The notes beneath the pieces are model-generated. The model made no database searches, had not been told where the DNA came from, and saw only the letters and a list, made by a program, of their open reading frames with translations. A DNA stretch of 64,000 bases. Source: an uncultured Bacilli bacterium (lineage in GTDB: Bacteria; Bacillota_I; Bacilli_A; RF39; UBA660). Each line of letters starts with the position of its first letter. Position 1 is the stretch's first letter. A program made the translations under genes and the position numbers. The stretch is from the NCBI GenBank assembly GCA_944358445.1, contig CALVRC010000003.1, forward strand, positions 43,991 to 107,990, given 5' to 3'. This document shows positions 8,504 to 16,843 of the stretch, piece by piece.

Positions 8504-9353
8504 CTACCCTATCAAATGTTACGCCTTTGATGTAACCATTTTTAACGTCACCAATTATTAGAGAAACTACTTTTTCGTAATCAATGTCTCCACCTTTAAT
8601 TAAGCATCCTCTTTTTTTTCCAATTTCTTCAATGCTTACAACAATATCCTCATCTAGCTCATCTAAATTATATCTTTCTTTTAATATATTTGGATAATGC
8701 TTTTCTAGTGTAAGTAAAATATGACAAGCAACATCAAATAAAGGTAGGTTTTCTTCTTTGATTGCTGTTAAAGCAGCAAGATTTAATGCTTCTTTTTGGT
8801 CTAGTTTTGGCCATAATATTCCAGGAGAGTCTAATAACTCTATTTTATCATTGACTCTTATCCAATTTAGGTTTTTGGTAACTCCTGGTTTGTTGCCTAT
8901 GCTGGCGACTTTTTTACCGGCTAAACGATTTATCAAGGTTGATTTACCAACATTCGGAACACCAACTACTAATACTCTAGCTTTTCTATTTAATAAACCT
9001 TGGTCTTCTCTTTTCTTCCACTTATCTTCTAATAATTTTTCAGTTGCATTTAAAACCTGCTTTAAGTTACTATTATTTTCTAGGTTTATAAGTACTACTG
9101 TATAACCTTCTTTTTCATAGTACTTTATCCATTTATTAGTCTCTTCTTTATCACATAAATCAGCTTTGGTCATAATCATTAATCTAGGCTTATCTTTAGT
9201 ATAATCATCTATATCAATGATTTTAGATGATTTTGGCATACGACTATCTACCACTTCATAAACAATATCAATATATTTTAAGTTTTCTTTGATTAATCTT
9301 TTTGTTTTGGCCATATGACCTGGATACCAGTTGATATTTAACTTTTCATTCAT
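8490..9353 (-). CDS. rbgA: Ribosome biogenesis GTPase YlqF/RbgA
   Basis: A 287-residue circularly permuted GTPase. The motif order is G4 first (MTKADLCD), then G1 GVPNVGKST, then G3 DSPG, which defines the YlqF/YawG family; INWYPGHMAKTKR is the family's N-terminal signature. RbgA acts late in 50S subunit assembly, at the uL16 region. The start is placed at 9353 because GAGGAAG lies 8 bases upstream; the GTG at 9362 would bury that site. It is the first gene of a ribosome-maturation operon (rbgA, Mini-III fusion, rlmB, sigma factor). Confidence 0.95.
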   Translation of the reverse strand: MNEKLNINWYPGHMAKTKRLIKENLKYIDIVYEVVDSRMPKSSKIIDIDDYTKDKPRLMIMTKADLCDKEETNKWIKYYEKEGYTVVLINLENNSNLKQVLNATEKLLEDKWKKREDQGLLNRKARVLVVGVPNVGKSTLINRLAGKKVASIGNKPGVTKNLNWIRVNDKIELLDSPGILWPKLDQKEALNLAALTAIKEENLPLFDVACHILLTLEKHYPNILKERYNLDELDEDIVVSIEEIGKKRGCLIKGGDIDYEKVVSLIIGDVKNGYIKGVTFDRVDENE

Positions 9354-9426
9354 TATAATCACTTCCTCGTTTTAAATCCATTTCATTATATCATAATTTA
9401 TTACAAAAGAAAAAGCAGACATAAAT

Positions 9427-10023
9427 CTACTCAATATTATTAGGATAATCCTTCATTATTTGAATAGCAACGCTTTCTTTTCTGATAATTGTAATTTTTT
9501 CATTTTCTATTTTAATAATTGATGATGGTTCATTATTAATTATTCCAGCATCTTCAACATATGAAATATGTTTTAATAATTCTTTTTTTATTTTTTTAGG
9601 ATTAGTTATAGTACTTTGCCCAGAAATATTCGCACTTGTGGAAATAACTGGATTACCAAGTTCATTTATAATCCCCATTAATTCTTTATTATCAGGAATT
9701 CTTATTCCTACTAAATTAGTTCCAGCGGTTATTCTATTATTTACTTTATCATTTTTATGAAGTAAAATGGTTAATTTTCCTGGCAAAAATTTTTGAATTA
9801 TTTCTTCTTCTAATGGCTTTAAATCTTTAGTATACTTTTTTAACATATTAATACTATCTACTAATAATAGTAATGGCTTTTTTTCATCTCTTTGTTTACA
9901 TTCATAAACCTTTTCTATAGCTTTAATATTAGTCGCATCAGCCATAATTCCATATACAGTATCTGTCGGTGTTATTACTAAATTACCTTTTTTTATTTCA
10001 TCTACTATTTTCTTTTTGTTCAT
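9427..10023 (-). CDS. L-threonylcarbamoyladenylate synthase (TsaC/YrdC/YwlC type)
   Basis: A 198-residue YrdC-domain protein. TPTDTVYGIMADA and KQRDEKKPLLLLV match the ATP/threonine-binding YrdC signature, LPGKLTILL and RIPDN follow, and ISTSANISGQ closes the site. The enzyme makes threonylcarbamoyl-AMP for the t6A modification of ANN-decoding tRNAs. It lacks the extra C-terminal Sua5 domain. The start at 10023 is chosen because AAGGTGATTTAT precedes that ATG. Confidence 0.93.
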   Translation of the reverse strand: MNKKKIVDEIKKGNLVITPTDTVYGIMADATNIKAIEKVYECKQRDEKKPLLLLVDSINMLKKYTKDLKPLEEEIIQKFLPGKLTILLHKNDKVNNRITAGTNLVGIRIPDNKELMGIINELGNPVISTSANISGQSTITNPKKIKKELLKHISYVEDAGIINNEPSSIIKIENEKITIIRKESVAIQIMKDYPNNIE

Positions 10024-10209
10024 ATAAATCACCTTTTTTTAAATTAATATTATTTGTATCTAAGCACGTCTGTTAGAATACTATAGTCATATTATTTTCC
10101 AATTAGTTTTACTTTATTTGCCATATTTACATTAGTTTTATCATTAATAAATAAACTTTTATTTGTTATAAGATAATACTTTTCTTATTTATATAATCTT
10201 ACCTCATTT

Positions 10210-10695
10210 CTATATATTGCTTGAATTTGTTTGAATGTATTGTATCATATTTTCAAGGTTTTCTTCTACTACAAAATCATATCCTTGTTTAAACATGATT
10301 TGAGTTTTTTCATCCGTATCTTTCATTGTTTTTCCAACCATTTGTACAAGTAATTTTGAAAAATTTCCAAGTTTAGAATAATCAATGCCACCTCTTAGAT
10401 AAAATAATGGTGTGTTAATGTGATTAGCTGTTTTTAGTTCATTTAAATATTTATCTGAATATGGGTATGCGCCTACAGCTCCGTAGCAAATAACGGTATA
10501 TCTATTTTGTATTTTATTAATACCCTTGATTTTTCCTGCACATACCCAACCTAAATAAATTATTTTTTCACCATTTTCTAATTTTCTATTTACTTCTTCG
10601 GATGAATAAAAAGGAATATTTAATTTTTTACTTAACATCTCTGCATATTTTAAAGTATGACCACACTTACTTTCATATACTATACTTTTAATCAT
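10210..10695 (-). CDS. Flavodoxin-domain protein
   Basis: A 161-residue protein with the flavodoxin fold: an N-terminal beta strand then a phosphate loop-like stretch IVYESKCGHTLKYAEML, where flavodoxins have T/S-x-T-G-x-T, then IIYLGWVCAGKIKG and VICYGAVGAYPYS, which resemble the FMN-flanking loops. The family, close to PF12724, includes menaquinone-dependent protoporphyrinogen oxidase relatives. No partner is adjacent. AAAGGAAATAGGTG precedes the ATG. The electron partner is unknown. Confidence 0.7.
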   Translation of the reverse strand: MIKSIVYESKCGHTLKYAEMLSKKLNIPFYSSEEVNRKLENGEKIIYLGWVCAGKIKGINKIQNRYTVICYGAVGAYPYSDKYLNELKTANHINTPLFYLRGGIDYSKLGNFSKLLVQMVGKTMKDTDEKTQIMFKQGYDFVVEENLENMIQYIQTNSSNI

Positions 10696-10726
10696 ATATT
10701 CACCTATTTCCTTTTGTTTAATTATA

Positions 10727-11161
10727 TCATTTATTGAATGATAATAAAACTGTACATTTTTTGTACAGTTTTATTTTTGAGTTCATCATTATTTTATAAA
10801 TTGCTTTTAACTTTTCTTTTTTATTATGATTCATCTCAATAAAATTGATATGGAGTTGATATCCACTATCAAAACTAAATAGCAATTCTACTTTACCATG
10901 CTTAAAATTGATTGCACTACTGGAAATAGAAGTATAAGGAAATATATGAATTTTCTTATAAGTGAAAGCAAGAGGATCTCTATCAAATAAAATCATTTTT
11001 TTATCAGTAAATACTGCATAATCTTTACTATTTTTATAACTACCTAAAATAATTTCACTATCGCTAACATATTCTGTTGCATAATCTGGTAAATTAGGTG
11101 TTTCTATTTCTTGTTTAAAATCAAAATATTTAGATAATTCCTTAAATTTTATATACGCCAT
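10727..11161 (-). CDS. Bacterial PH-domain protein
   Basis: A 144-residue soluble protein. The start is set at 11161 (MAYIKFKELSKYFD) because GGTGGTG lies 6 bases upstream. It reads as one bacterial pleckstrin-homology-like domain: EIILGSYKNSKDYAVFTDKKMILFD with alternating strands, then KIHIFPYTSISSSAINF, VELLFSFDSGYQLHINF, and a closing helix KEKLKAIYKIMM. Such proteins (YvbH-like, bPH_1) are widespread in Firmicutes; their ligand is usually unknown. A terminator hairpin encodes its last residues. Confidence 0.65.
   Translation of the reverse strand: MAYIKFKELSKYFDFKQEIETPNLPDYATEYVSDSEIILGSYKNSKDYAVFTDKKMILFDRDPLAFTYKKIHIFPYTSISSSAINFKHGKVELLFSFDSGYQLHINFIEMNHNKKEKLKAIYKIMMNSKIKLYKKCTVLLSFNK
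10741..10776. terminator. Strong hairpin terminator inside the 3' end of the PH-domain gene
   Basis: A perfect 11-bp stem AAAACTGTACA/TGTACAGTTTT with a T5 loop, U-rich on the plus side and weaker on the minus side. The last residues of the PH-domain protein are encoded by the hairpin itself. Confidence 0.75.
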
Positions 11162-11186
11162 AAATACACCACCATCTTTATTGTAC

Positions 11187-11216
11187 AAAAAAAAGGAATA
11201 TTTTCAATTCCTTTTT
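11187..11216 (-). terminator. Terminator after the Ig-like fragment
   Basis: A 10-bp stem AAAAAGGAAT/ATTCCTTTTT with a 7-base loop, then T-rich sequence on the minus strand. Confidence 0.85.
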
Positions 11217-11222
11217 AAATTA

Positions 11223-12590
11223 TTAATTTTTTATTGAAATATTATTACGGAAAGTTTTATTTCCAGCTGCATCTACTAAACAAACACTAATGCCTTCATG
11301 ACTTCCAGGAATATAATAATCACCTTTATAAGTATCAGTTAAAGTACCAAATAAAGTGCCTTTAGCTATTAATTCATCACATGATTGAAAATTATTATCT
11401 AAATCATAGTAAAGTTTAAATGAACCGCTATTATCACTCATTTCGTAATGAATACTACCTGTATATTCTTTATTACTTTCCAAATCACCAATAGATGGAG
11501 CTGTATTATCAACTACTATATTACCAGTTTGACCACCTATTGTTGTATCGTCAGCAGTTAATGTTTTTCCTTCATTACCAGCAGCATCAGCATATCCATA
11601 AATTTCAAAACTTAAACGTCCTTCTTTGTTGTTAACATTATATACTTTTGAATAAATATAATATTTTTCACCATTTGCTGTTTGTTGTTCTACTGGTTCA
11701 CCATATTGGAAAACTTCTTCACCATTAATTTTTACATATGGACTTACTGCTAACTTTTCACTAAAATGAACATTTATATAAACTTTATCACCATTAGTAA
11801 CATACATGGTATCATTATACTTTTCTCCACCATAAATACCTAAAGATTTATAAACTGGTGCTGTTTTATCAACAATAACATATTCTTCTGTATTATTATT
11901 TGATAAATCTTCTGACTTATTTCCTGCTTTATCATAAATGTTAGAAATATTAAATTCTACTTTTCCTTCTTTAGTCTCATCAGTTACATCAAATAATACA
12001 GCATACATATATTTTCCATTATTAACTGCAGTTTGATTAACTTTATATGTTTGACCATTAATAGTAAATGTTGGATTTTCTCTTAATTCTTCATCTACAT
12101 TTAAGTAAATACCAACTTTATCTCCAACTTTAGCATATCTTTCATTGCTATTATTTGAATTTACACGAATATCTACTTTTGCAGCAGGAATAGTATCAAC
12201 TGTAAATTCTACTTCTGATTTGTTTAATGCGGCATCTTTAACTTGGATTTTATAACTTCCATTCTCATTAAAGTTTACTTCATTAAAATCTATTTTTTGA
12301 TTATCTTTCCATACAATAACTTCATAGTCGTTAGTCTCTTTAATTTCAAGGTCTACCTTATTAAAGAATAATCCTTTGTTTTCTGTACCTTCATAATCTA
12401 CACCATTAATAGCAATAACTGGTCCTGTTCTATCGACTCTAAATGTCATTTCATCTTTATTTCCTGCTTTATCTGTTGCTACTAAAGTGTGATCACCATC
12501 AGCACAAATTACACTTCCATCATAATTTTGTTCATTTAATGTAAATGATTTTAAGTTTGATTCTTCAACTGTTGCACTTGACTTTTTAAT
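11223..12590 (-). pseudogene. 5'-truncated surface protein with bacterial Ig-like repeats
   Basis: The first ATG (12449) gives 408 codons, but the reading frame is clearly coding above it: from 12590 to 12449 it encodes most of another Ig-like unit (SVICADGDHTLVATDKAGN, then TFRVDRTGP). The frame begins right after an in-frame TAA at 12591 with no ATG, GTG or TTG and no signal peptide. What remains is four to five beta-sandwich repeats with the marks D-x-A-G-N-K and V-D-x-T-x-P at unit ends, as in adhesins and Ig-like Big_3/cadherin-like domains. No LPXTG or membrane anchor is seen at the C-terminus. It is most likely the tail of a larger adhesin-like protein whose front was deleted up to the lepB terminator. 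Confidence 0.75.
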
Positions 12591-12608
12591 TTATAATAAA
12601 CTTTTACT

Positions 12609-12643
12609 TAAAAAAAATTATAGATTAATCTATTCTATAATTT
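12609..12643 (-). terminator. Terminator of lepB
   Basis: A 10-bp stem AAATTATAGA/TCTATAATTT with a 9-base loop, then T7 on the minus strand. The stem includes the lepB TAG stop at 12635-12637. Confidence 0.88.
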
Positions 12644-13183
12644 ATTAAAGTTACCAAATTTATTTAGGGGGAAAATTGCAAAATTAGTTGTTCCTTCAAT
12701 ATCTTTTTCAGAAATCAAGCCGATATATCTACTATCTGTAGAATTGGTTCTATTATCTCCCATAACGAAATAATATCCTTTTGGTATTTTTTTATAACCT
12801 ATTTCTTCTAGCTTAAAATCATATGTTTCTTGATTATTTTTTAAAAAATCTTCTTCTATATATTTATCATCTATATAAAGTTTATTATCTTTATATTCCA
12901 CAGTTTCTCCTGGAAGGCCAATTACTCTTTTGATTAATTTTGAATTATTATAATTAAAGACAACTATATCAAATCTTTTGTAAGATTTGTCATATTTTTT
13001 TAACAATAATATTTCTTTATCATTTAAAGTAGAATACATTGACATGCCTTCGACTTGAACTGGAGTTATAATAAAACTTCTTATTAGAGCTACAACAATA
13101 ACAATAATAATATATGGTAATGTTGCTTTTAAGGCATTACTTATTTTATTTTTTTTGCTTTCTTTGGGATTTTCTAATTCCAT
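12635..13183 (-). CDS. lepB: Signal peptidase I
   Basis: A 182-residue type I signal peptidase with one N-terminal membrane anchor (about 22-38). The catalytic serine is S48 in VEGMSMYSTL, the general-base lysine K85 in LIKRVIGLPGE, and the C-terminal signature is GDNRTNSTDSR. It cleaves Sec signal peptides on the outer face of the membrane. It lies just downstream of rplS on the same strand, after a terminator that overlaps the rplS stop, so expression may come by read-through or its own promoter. Confidence 0.96.
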   Translation of the reverse strand: MELENPKESKKNKISNALKATLPYIIIVIVVALIRSFIITPVQVEGMSMYSTLNDKEILLLKKYDKSYKRFDIVVFNYNNSKLIKRVIGLPGETVEYKDNKLYIDDKYIEEDFLKNNQETYDFKLEEIGYKKIPKGYYFVMGDNRTNSTDSRYIGLISEKDIEGTTNFAIFPLNKFGNFNKL

Positions 13184-13202
13184 TATTTCCCTCCTTTATA
13201 TG

Positions 13203-13231
13203 AAAAAATAAGGTCTTAACGGCCTTATTTT
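13203..13231 (-). terminator. Terminator of rplS
   Basis: A 9-bp stem AAAATAAGG/CCTTATTTT with a 9-base loop and T-rich tail on the minus strand. It contains the rplS stop codon. Confidence 0.85.
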
Positions 13232-13563
13232 CTTTCTTTAATTTTTGCTTGTCCTTTAAGGTCACGTAAATAATTAAGTTTAGCTCTTCTAACTTTACCT
13301 TTTCTAATTACTTCTACGCTATCAACCTTTGGTGAACTATATGGGAAAGTTCTTTCTACACCAATACCACTAGATTTTTTTCTAACTGTGTAGTTTTTAC
13401 TAACTCCACTACCTTTGATAGCTATTACGATACCTTCGAACGCTTGAATTCTTTCACGTTTTCCTTCAATAATACGAACATTTACTTTGATTGTATCACC
13501 AACGCGGAATTCTGGTAGGTCTGTTCTGATTTGTTTTTGAGTTATTTTATCTACCAAATTCAT
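13225..13563 (-). CDS. rplS: 50S ribosomal protein L19
   Basis: A 112-residue bL19. Typical blocks: [47 protein letters not shown] and [13 protein letters not shown]. The start is set at 13563 because the ribosome site AAAGGAGTGATAGT immediately precedes that ATG; an in-frame ATG 18 bases upstream would place this site inside the gene. It has its own promoter and leader (13564-13656). L19 lies at the 30S-50S interface. Confidence 0.97.
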   Translation of the reverse strand: MNLVDKITQKQIRTDLPEFRVGDTIKVNVRIIEGKRERIQAFEGIVIAIKGSGVSKNYTVRKKSSGIGVERTFPYSSPKVDSVEVIRKGKVRRAKLNYLRDLKGQAKIKERK

Positions 13564-13621
13564 ACTATCACTCCTTTGCATAAATCTATGTTCATAAGTT
13601 TACTCCCAGCGGAACATGACG
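13564..13621 (-). promoter_or_regulatory. rplS 5' leader with hairpin, possibly an L19 autoregulatory leader
   Basis: Between the predicted start of transcription and the rplS ribosome site is a leader of about 58 bases. ATGTTC and GAACAT (13588-13617) can pair around GCTGGGAGTAAAC. An L19 leader family is known in Firmicutes; assignment here is inference, since no covariance model could be run. Confidence 0.4.
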
Positions 13622-13627
13622 TATTAG

Positions 13628-13656
13628 ATTGTATCATAATTTTTAGGAAAGTTCAA
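13628..13656 (-). promoter_or_regulatory. rplS promoter
   Basis: A near-consensus vegetative promoter: -35 TTGAAC at 13651-13656, a 17-base spacer, and -10 TACAAT at 13628-13633. It begins 6 bases beyond the stop of the upstream gene. Confidence 0.85.
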
Positions 13657-13661
13657 GAGTA

Positions 13662-14048
13662 TTAAAGTTTATTTTCTATAATTAAATTATATGCCTCATA
13701 AGGGAAAATTAATTCACGCTTTGAAAGATTATATAATTTAATAATGTTCTTTATTTTTTCTTCAAGGTTATTTGTTTTTAGGATATTATTTTTATATGTT
13801 TTATATATTTGTATTTCTTCAAAAGTTAAGTTTTCATAATCATCTGCAGTAATCATAATAGTAAGCGCATAATTTATCTTTTCTTTTTTATTTAAATTAT
13901 GATTATTAGTTCTAAAGAAACTTTCTTCTAAGTCTTTTAAATCTTTTAGTTTTTTTAAATTATAGATGCATATTATTTCTATCAGTTCGTTTATTATACT
14001 TGAATTATCCTTATTTATATGTTTTTTTATCTCATTAATTAAATTCAT
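13662..14048 (-). CDS. Hypothetical protein, mostly helical
   Basis: A 128-residue, lysine- and asparagine-rich protein that I do not recognise. It has no signal peptide or membrane helix. The sequence reads as a chain of short amphipathic helices (INELIEIICIYNLKKLKDL, EEKIKNIIKLYNL). AGGTAAATC precedes the ATG. It follows the 147-residue hypothetical gene by 1 base and ends just before the rplS promoter, so it is the last gene of the rimM-trmD transcript. Confidence 0.6.
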   Translation of the reverse strand: MNLINEIKKHINKDNSSIINELIEIICIYNLKKLKDLKDLEESFFRTNNHNLNKKEKINYALTIMITADDYENLTFEEIQIYKTYKNNILKTNNLEEKIKNIIKLYNLSKRELIFPYEAYNLIIENKL

Positions 14049-14049
14049 A

Positions 14050-14493
14050 TTATCTTGATTTACCTGCTGACTTTGTGTTCTGCTTAGTTAATTGTTCTAA
14101 CTTTTCTTTTAATTCTAATTCAACCATGCCTACTTTTTTTAAAAGACTTTTTATATATTTTTTATCTAAAAATTTAGAGTATTTATTCATAATAATATTT
14201 TTATATCTGGCAACATCATCAATTACTAATTCTAAGTTTTCTGGGTCTTCGTCATCATCATCAATTACAGTGAGTAAGAAAGCTAAATAAGTATCTAACT
14301 TGTGTTTAATTTTTCTTTTTAAAACATTGGCAATTAAAAAAGGTTCAACCAAGACCAATCTACTGACTTCAACGCCTTCATAAGGGACATTATTTTGTGG
14401 TCTTATTTTAAAGCCATGGAGTCTATTATAGTCAATATATCCATATACTATTTCATTATTATCTTTATCACAAATATAATATCTCTCATCCAT
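14050..14493 (-). CDS. Hypothetical protein downstream of trmD
   Basis: A 147-residue soluble protein of unknown function. The start is set at 14493 ([13 protein letters not shown]) because GAAGGTGAT lies just upstream; the in-frame GTG at 14502 sits inside that site. It has an acidic centre ([15 protein letters not shown]) and a basic C-terminal coiled-coil-like helix ending KSAGKSR. The first 8 bases overlap the end of trmD, so translation is probably coupled. No domain is recognised. Confidence 0.65.
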   Translation of the reverse strand: MDERYYICDKDNNEIVYGYIDYNRLHGFKIRPQNNVPYEGVEVSRLVLVEPFLIANVLKRKIKHKLDTYLAFLLTVIDDDDEDPENLELVIDDVARYKNIIMNKYSKFLDKKYIKSLLKKVGMVELELKEKLEQLTKQNTKSAGKSR

Positions 14494-15163
14494 TTTTATC
14501 ACCTTCTAATAAATCTGGCCTACGTTCTTTAGTCTTTTTTAATGCTTCTTCTTCTCTGAATTTTTTAATATTTGCATGGTGTCCAGATAATAAGACGTCA
14601 GGAACCTTCATCCCTCTAAAGTTTACTGGTTTAGTATATACAGGGTAATCTAATAAATTATTATTAAATGAATCATTTAAATGGGATTCTTTTTTTATTA
14701 CACCGTCTATTAATCTAACTACACTATCAGTTATAACCATACTAGCGAGTTCGCCACCAGTTAAAACATAATCACCTATACTTATTTCTAAATCGGCTAG
14801 TGTTCTAATTCTTTCATCAAATCCTTCATAATGACCACAAATTAGGATTAAATGTTTTTCTTTAGATAAATCATAAGCTATTTTTTGTTTATATACTTTG
14901 CCTTGTGGGGTCATAAGAATTACTTTAGTATTTTCTTTTTTTAAATCTTCTACTGCGTCAAAGATAGGCTCTGGCATTAAAACCATACCTCTACCCCCAC
15001 CAAAGCCATAGTCATCGACTTTTTTATGAGGATCTTTACTATATTTTCTTATATCATGAATTTGGATATCAACTAATTTATTTTGAATTGCCCTTTTGAT
15101 GATTGAAGCATTTATAAAACCTTCAAACATTTCTGGGAATATGGTTAAAATATCAATCTTCAT
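14486..15163 (-). CDS. trmD: tRNA (guanine37-N1)-methyltransferase
   Basis: A 225-residue TrmD. Motifs: [16 protein letters not shown] at the start, [31 protein letters not shown] and [14 protein letters not shown] (the trefoil knot binding SAM), then [16 protein letters not shown]. It methylates G37 next to the anticodon and prevents +1 frameshifts. The ATG at 15163 is preferred, with AAAGGA 7 bases upstream, over an in-frame TTG at 15166. It overlaps rimM by 11 bases. Confidence 0.96.
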   Translation of the reverse strand: MKIDILTIFPEMFEGFINASIIKRAIQNKLVDIQIHDIRKYSKDPHKKVDDYGFGGGRGMVLMPEPIFDAVEDLKKENTKVILMTPQGKVYKQKIAYDLSKEKHLILICGHYEGFDERIRTLADLEISIGDYVLTGGELASMVITDSVVRLIDGVIKKESHLNDSFNNNLLDYPVYTKPVNFRGMKVPDVLLSGHHANIKKFREEEALKKTKERRPDLLEGDKNG

Positions 15164-15623
15164 CAATAAATCCTTTTATTAAATTTAGTTTGATATTTTC
15201 ATTTACTTCTTTGACAAATTCATCAACATAAGGTATTAAGTATTCTTTCTCACCTTTAACAACAAGGATTTCTCCCCCACCATTATTTATAATGTCTTTT
15301 AATATTCCTATATATTTATCATTATTATATACTTTTTTACCAATTAATTCTTCATTTAGTGGGCCATTAAATTTGAATTCTTCTTTGTTTATGTAAACTT
15401 TATTTCCTTTAAATTTTAAAACATCATTAATATTATTATAATTTTCAAAAGTAACCATATCATAATTTTTGTGTTTTCTATATGTTTTTATTTTTAATTT
15501 TTCATTATTTATATATAGATTATTATTTGGTTTAAAAACAATATCTTTATATTTAAAATTAGAGATGATGCGAGTTTCCCCTTTAATGCCATGGGTATTT
15601 ACCAAATCACCAATATAAAGCAT
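15153..15623 (-). CDS. rimM: Ribosome maturation factor RimM
   Basis: A 156-residue RimM: N-terminal [19 protein letters not shown] is the family signature, followed by a C-terminal PRC-barrel part ([39 protein letters not shown]). RimM binds uS19 during 30S head assembly. The ATG at 15623 is chosen because AGAGG lies 8 bases upstream; an ATG at 15629 would sit only 2 bases from that site. The order rimM-trmD is conserved in bacteria. Confidence 0.92.
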   Translation of the reverse strand: MLYIGDLVNTHGIKGETRIISNFKYKDIVFKPNNNLYINNEKLKIKTYRKHKNYDMVTFENYNNINDVLKFKGNKVYINKEEFKFNGPLNEELIGKKVYNNDKYIGILKDIINNGGGEILVVKGEKEYLIPYVDEFVKEVNENIKLNLIKGFIDED

Positions 15624-15634
15624 TTTCATCACCT

Positions 15635-16357
15635 CTACTTTGTTAATTCATATAAAATGATACTTGTGGCTACGCCAACATTTAAACTTTCGCATTTACT
15701 ATTCATTGGAATATATAAATATTCATCGCATAAGTCTAATAGTTTCTCATCTACGCCTTTGCCTTCATTGCCCATTATTATAGCAAAGGTTTGAAATTTT
15801 TCAATATTTTTTATATTTTTTCCACCTGTAACTTTGGTACCAAATATTGGAATTTTCCCTTTAATTTCTTTTAAATAATCATATAAATCTTTTTTTACAA
15901 TATTTGTTTTGAAAATCATTCCTTGGGAAGATCTAATTACTTTATCACTATATGGATCAGCACATTTATCATTTATGATGATAGTATCAATATTAAATGC
16001 GGCACTACTTCTAATAATTGTTCCTAAATTTCCTGGGTCTTGAACACTATCTAATATTAATAATTTATTACCAGTTATAGTAGTGTTTTTTAATTTGCAT
16101 ACCCCAATGATTCCGACTGGGGTTTCTACATCAGATAAGTATTTTAATACATTTTTAGTAATATAACTAGTTTTAGTGTCTAAACTAAATTCTTTATCTT
16201 CTAAAATTAATAATTCTTCTAGGAAACCACTTTCATAGGCTTCTTTGACTAAGTGAGCTCCTTCTACTAAGAATAATCCTTGTTTATCCCGATATTTCTT
16301 TTGTTTTAATTTAGCAAGTTCTTTTATTTTTGGATTATTTATGGATGAGTATAACAT
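15635..16357 (-). CDS. TrmH/SpoU-family RNA methyltransferase
   Basis: A 240-residue SpoU-class RNA 2'-O-methylase, a paralogue of the RlmB-type gene at 7 kb. An N-terminal substrate-binding part (NPKIKELAKLKQKKYRDKQGLFLVEG) precedes the knotted domain: LDSVQDPGNLGTIIRSSAAF, IIMGNEGKGVD and IPMNSKCESLNVGVATSIILYE. It is YsgA-like; the target nucleotide cannot be predicted. It lies 11 bases before rimM on the same strand. Confidence 0.87.
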   Translation of the reverse strand: MLYSSINNPKIKELAKLKQKKYRDKQGLFLVEGAHLVKEAYESGFLEELLILEDKEFSLDTKTSYITKNVLKYLSDVETPVGIIGVCKLKNTTITGNKLLILDSVQDPGNLGTIIRSSAAFNIDTIIINDKCADPYSDKVIRSSQGMIFKTNIVKKDLYDYLKEIKGKIPIFGTKVTGGKNIKNIEKFQTFAIIMGNEGKGVDEKLLDLCDEYLYIPMNSKCESLNVGVATSIILYELTK

Positions 16358-16373
16358 AATTTCACCTACTTTA

Positions 16374-16400
16374 GAAAAAAGAATTAAATATATTAATTCT
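16374..16400 (-). terminator. Terminator of the pseudopilin gene
   Basis: An 8-bp stem AGAATTAA/TTAATTCT with a 5-base loop, followed by TTTTTT on the minus strand; the gene's stop codon lies in the stem. Confidence 0.75.
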
Positions 16401-16767
16401 CGTCTTGAGTTATATCATATTCGTATGAAAATTTGCCAGAAGTATAATAAATTTCTACTTCATTAGTCATATCAAATGGTTCATCTGTTTTAGGATTTAT
16501 TATTTCACCTGATGGGAGGAATCCTAAATCTTGCAAATCTTTAAGCGTTATAGAACAATCTTTTGTTTCGCATTCTGTCATTTTATAAACGTCTGAAGCA
16601 ACATAGTTACCAGCCGCTCTTTCAAAACTTTGAATCTGTTCATCATAAGCATCTTCTGTACTTTCCAAAATTGTTCTTTGAACTATTGGTATAGTGATGA
16701 CGGCTATGATACCAAGAACAACAATAACTCCTAATAACTCAACTAACGTAAACCCTTTATTCTTCAT
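16393..16767 (-). CDS. Type IV pilin-like prepilin (ComGC-like)
   Basis: A 124-residue prepilin. The N-terminus MKNKGFTLVELLGVIVVLGI carries the prepilin peptidase site (G/F after a short basic leader), Glu at position +5, and the hydrophobic spine helix. The globular part has two cysteines close together (TECETKDCS). No pilus motor or prepilin peptidase genes are nearby, so it is probably an orphan or part of a scattered competence/pilus system. GTAGGTG precedes the ATG and a terminator follows. Confidence 0.85.
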   Translation of the reverse strand: MKNKGFTLVELLGVIVVLGIIAVITIPIVQRTILESTEDAYDEQIQSFERAAGNYVASDVYKMTECETKDCSITLKDLQDLGFLPSGEIINPKTDEPFDMTNEVEIYYTSGKFSYEYDITQDEN

Positions 16768-16843
16768 TTTTCTTCACCTACTATAAATTATAAAGTAGCC
16801 TAGATAATTAGTCAAGGTTAAAGAATTTAGTTACAAAACATTT

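Noticed and set aside
10024..10209. Regulatory RNA in the 186-base gap after the flavodoxin gene
   Set aside because: AT-rich, with no stable hairpin or promoter that I could support.
13564..13581. L19 start at the ATG 18 bases upstream
   Set aside because: The ribosome site AAAGGAG lies between the two ATGs and fits only the downstream start.
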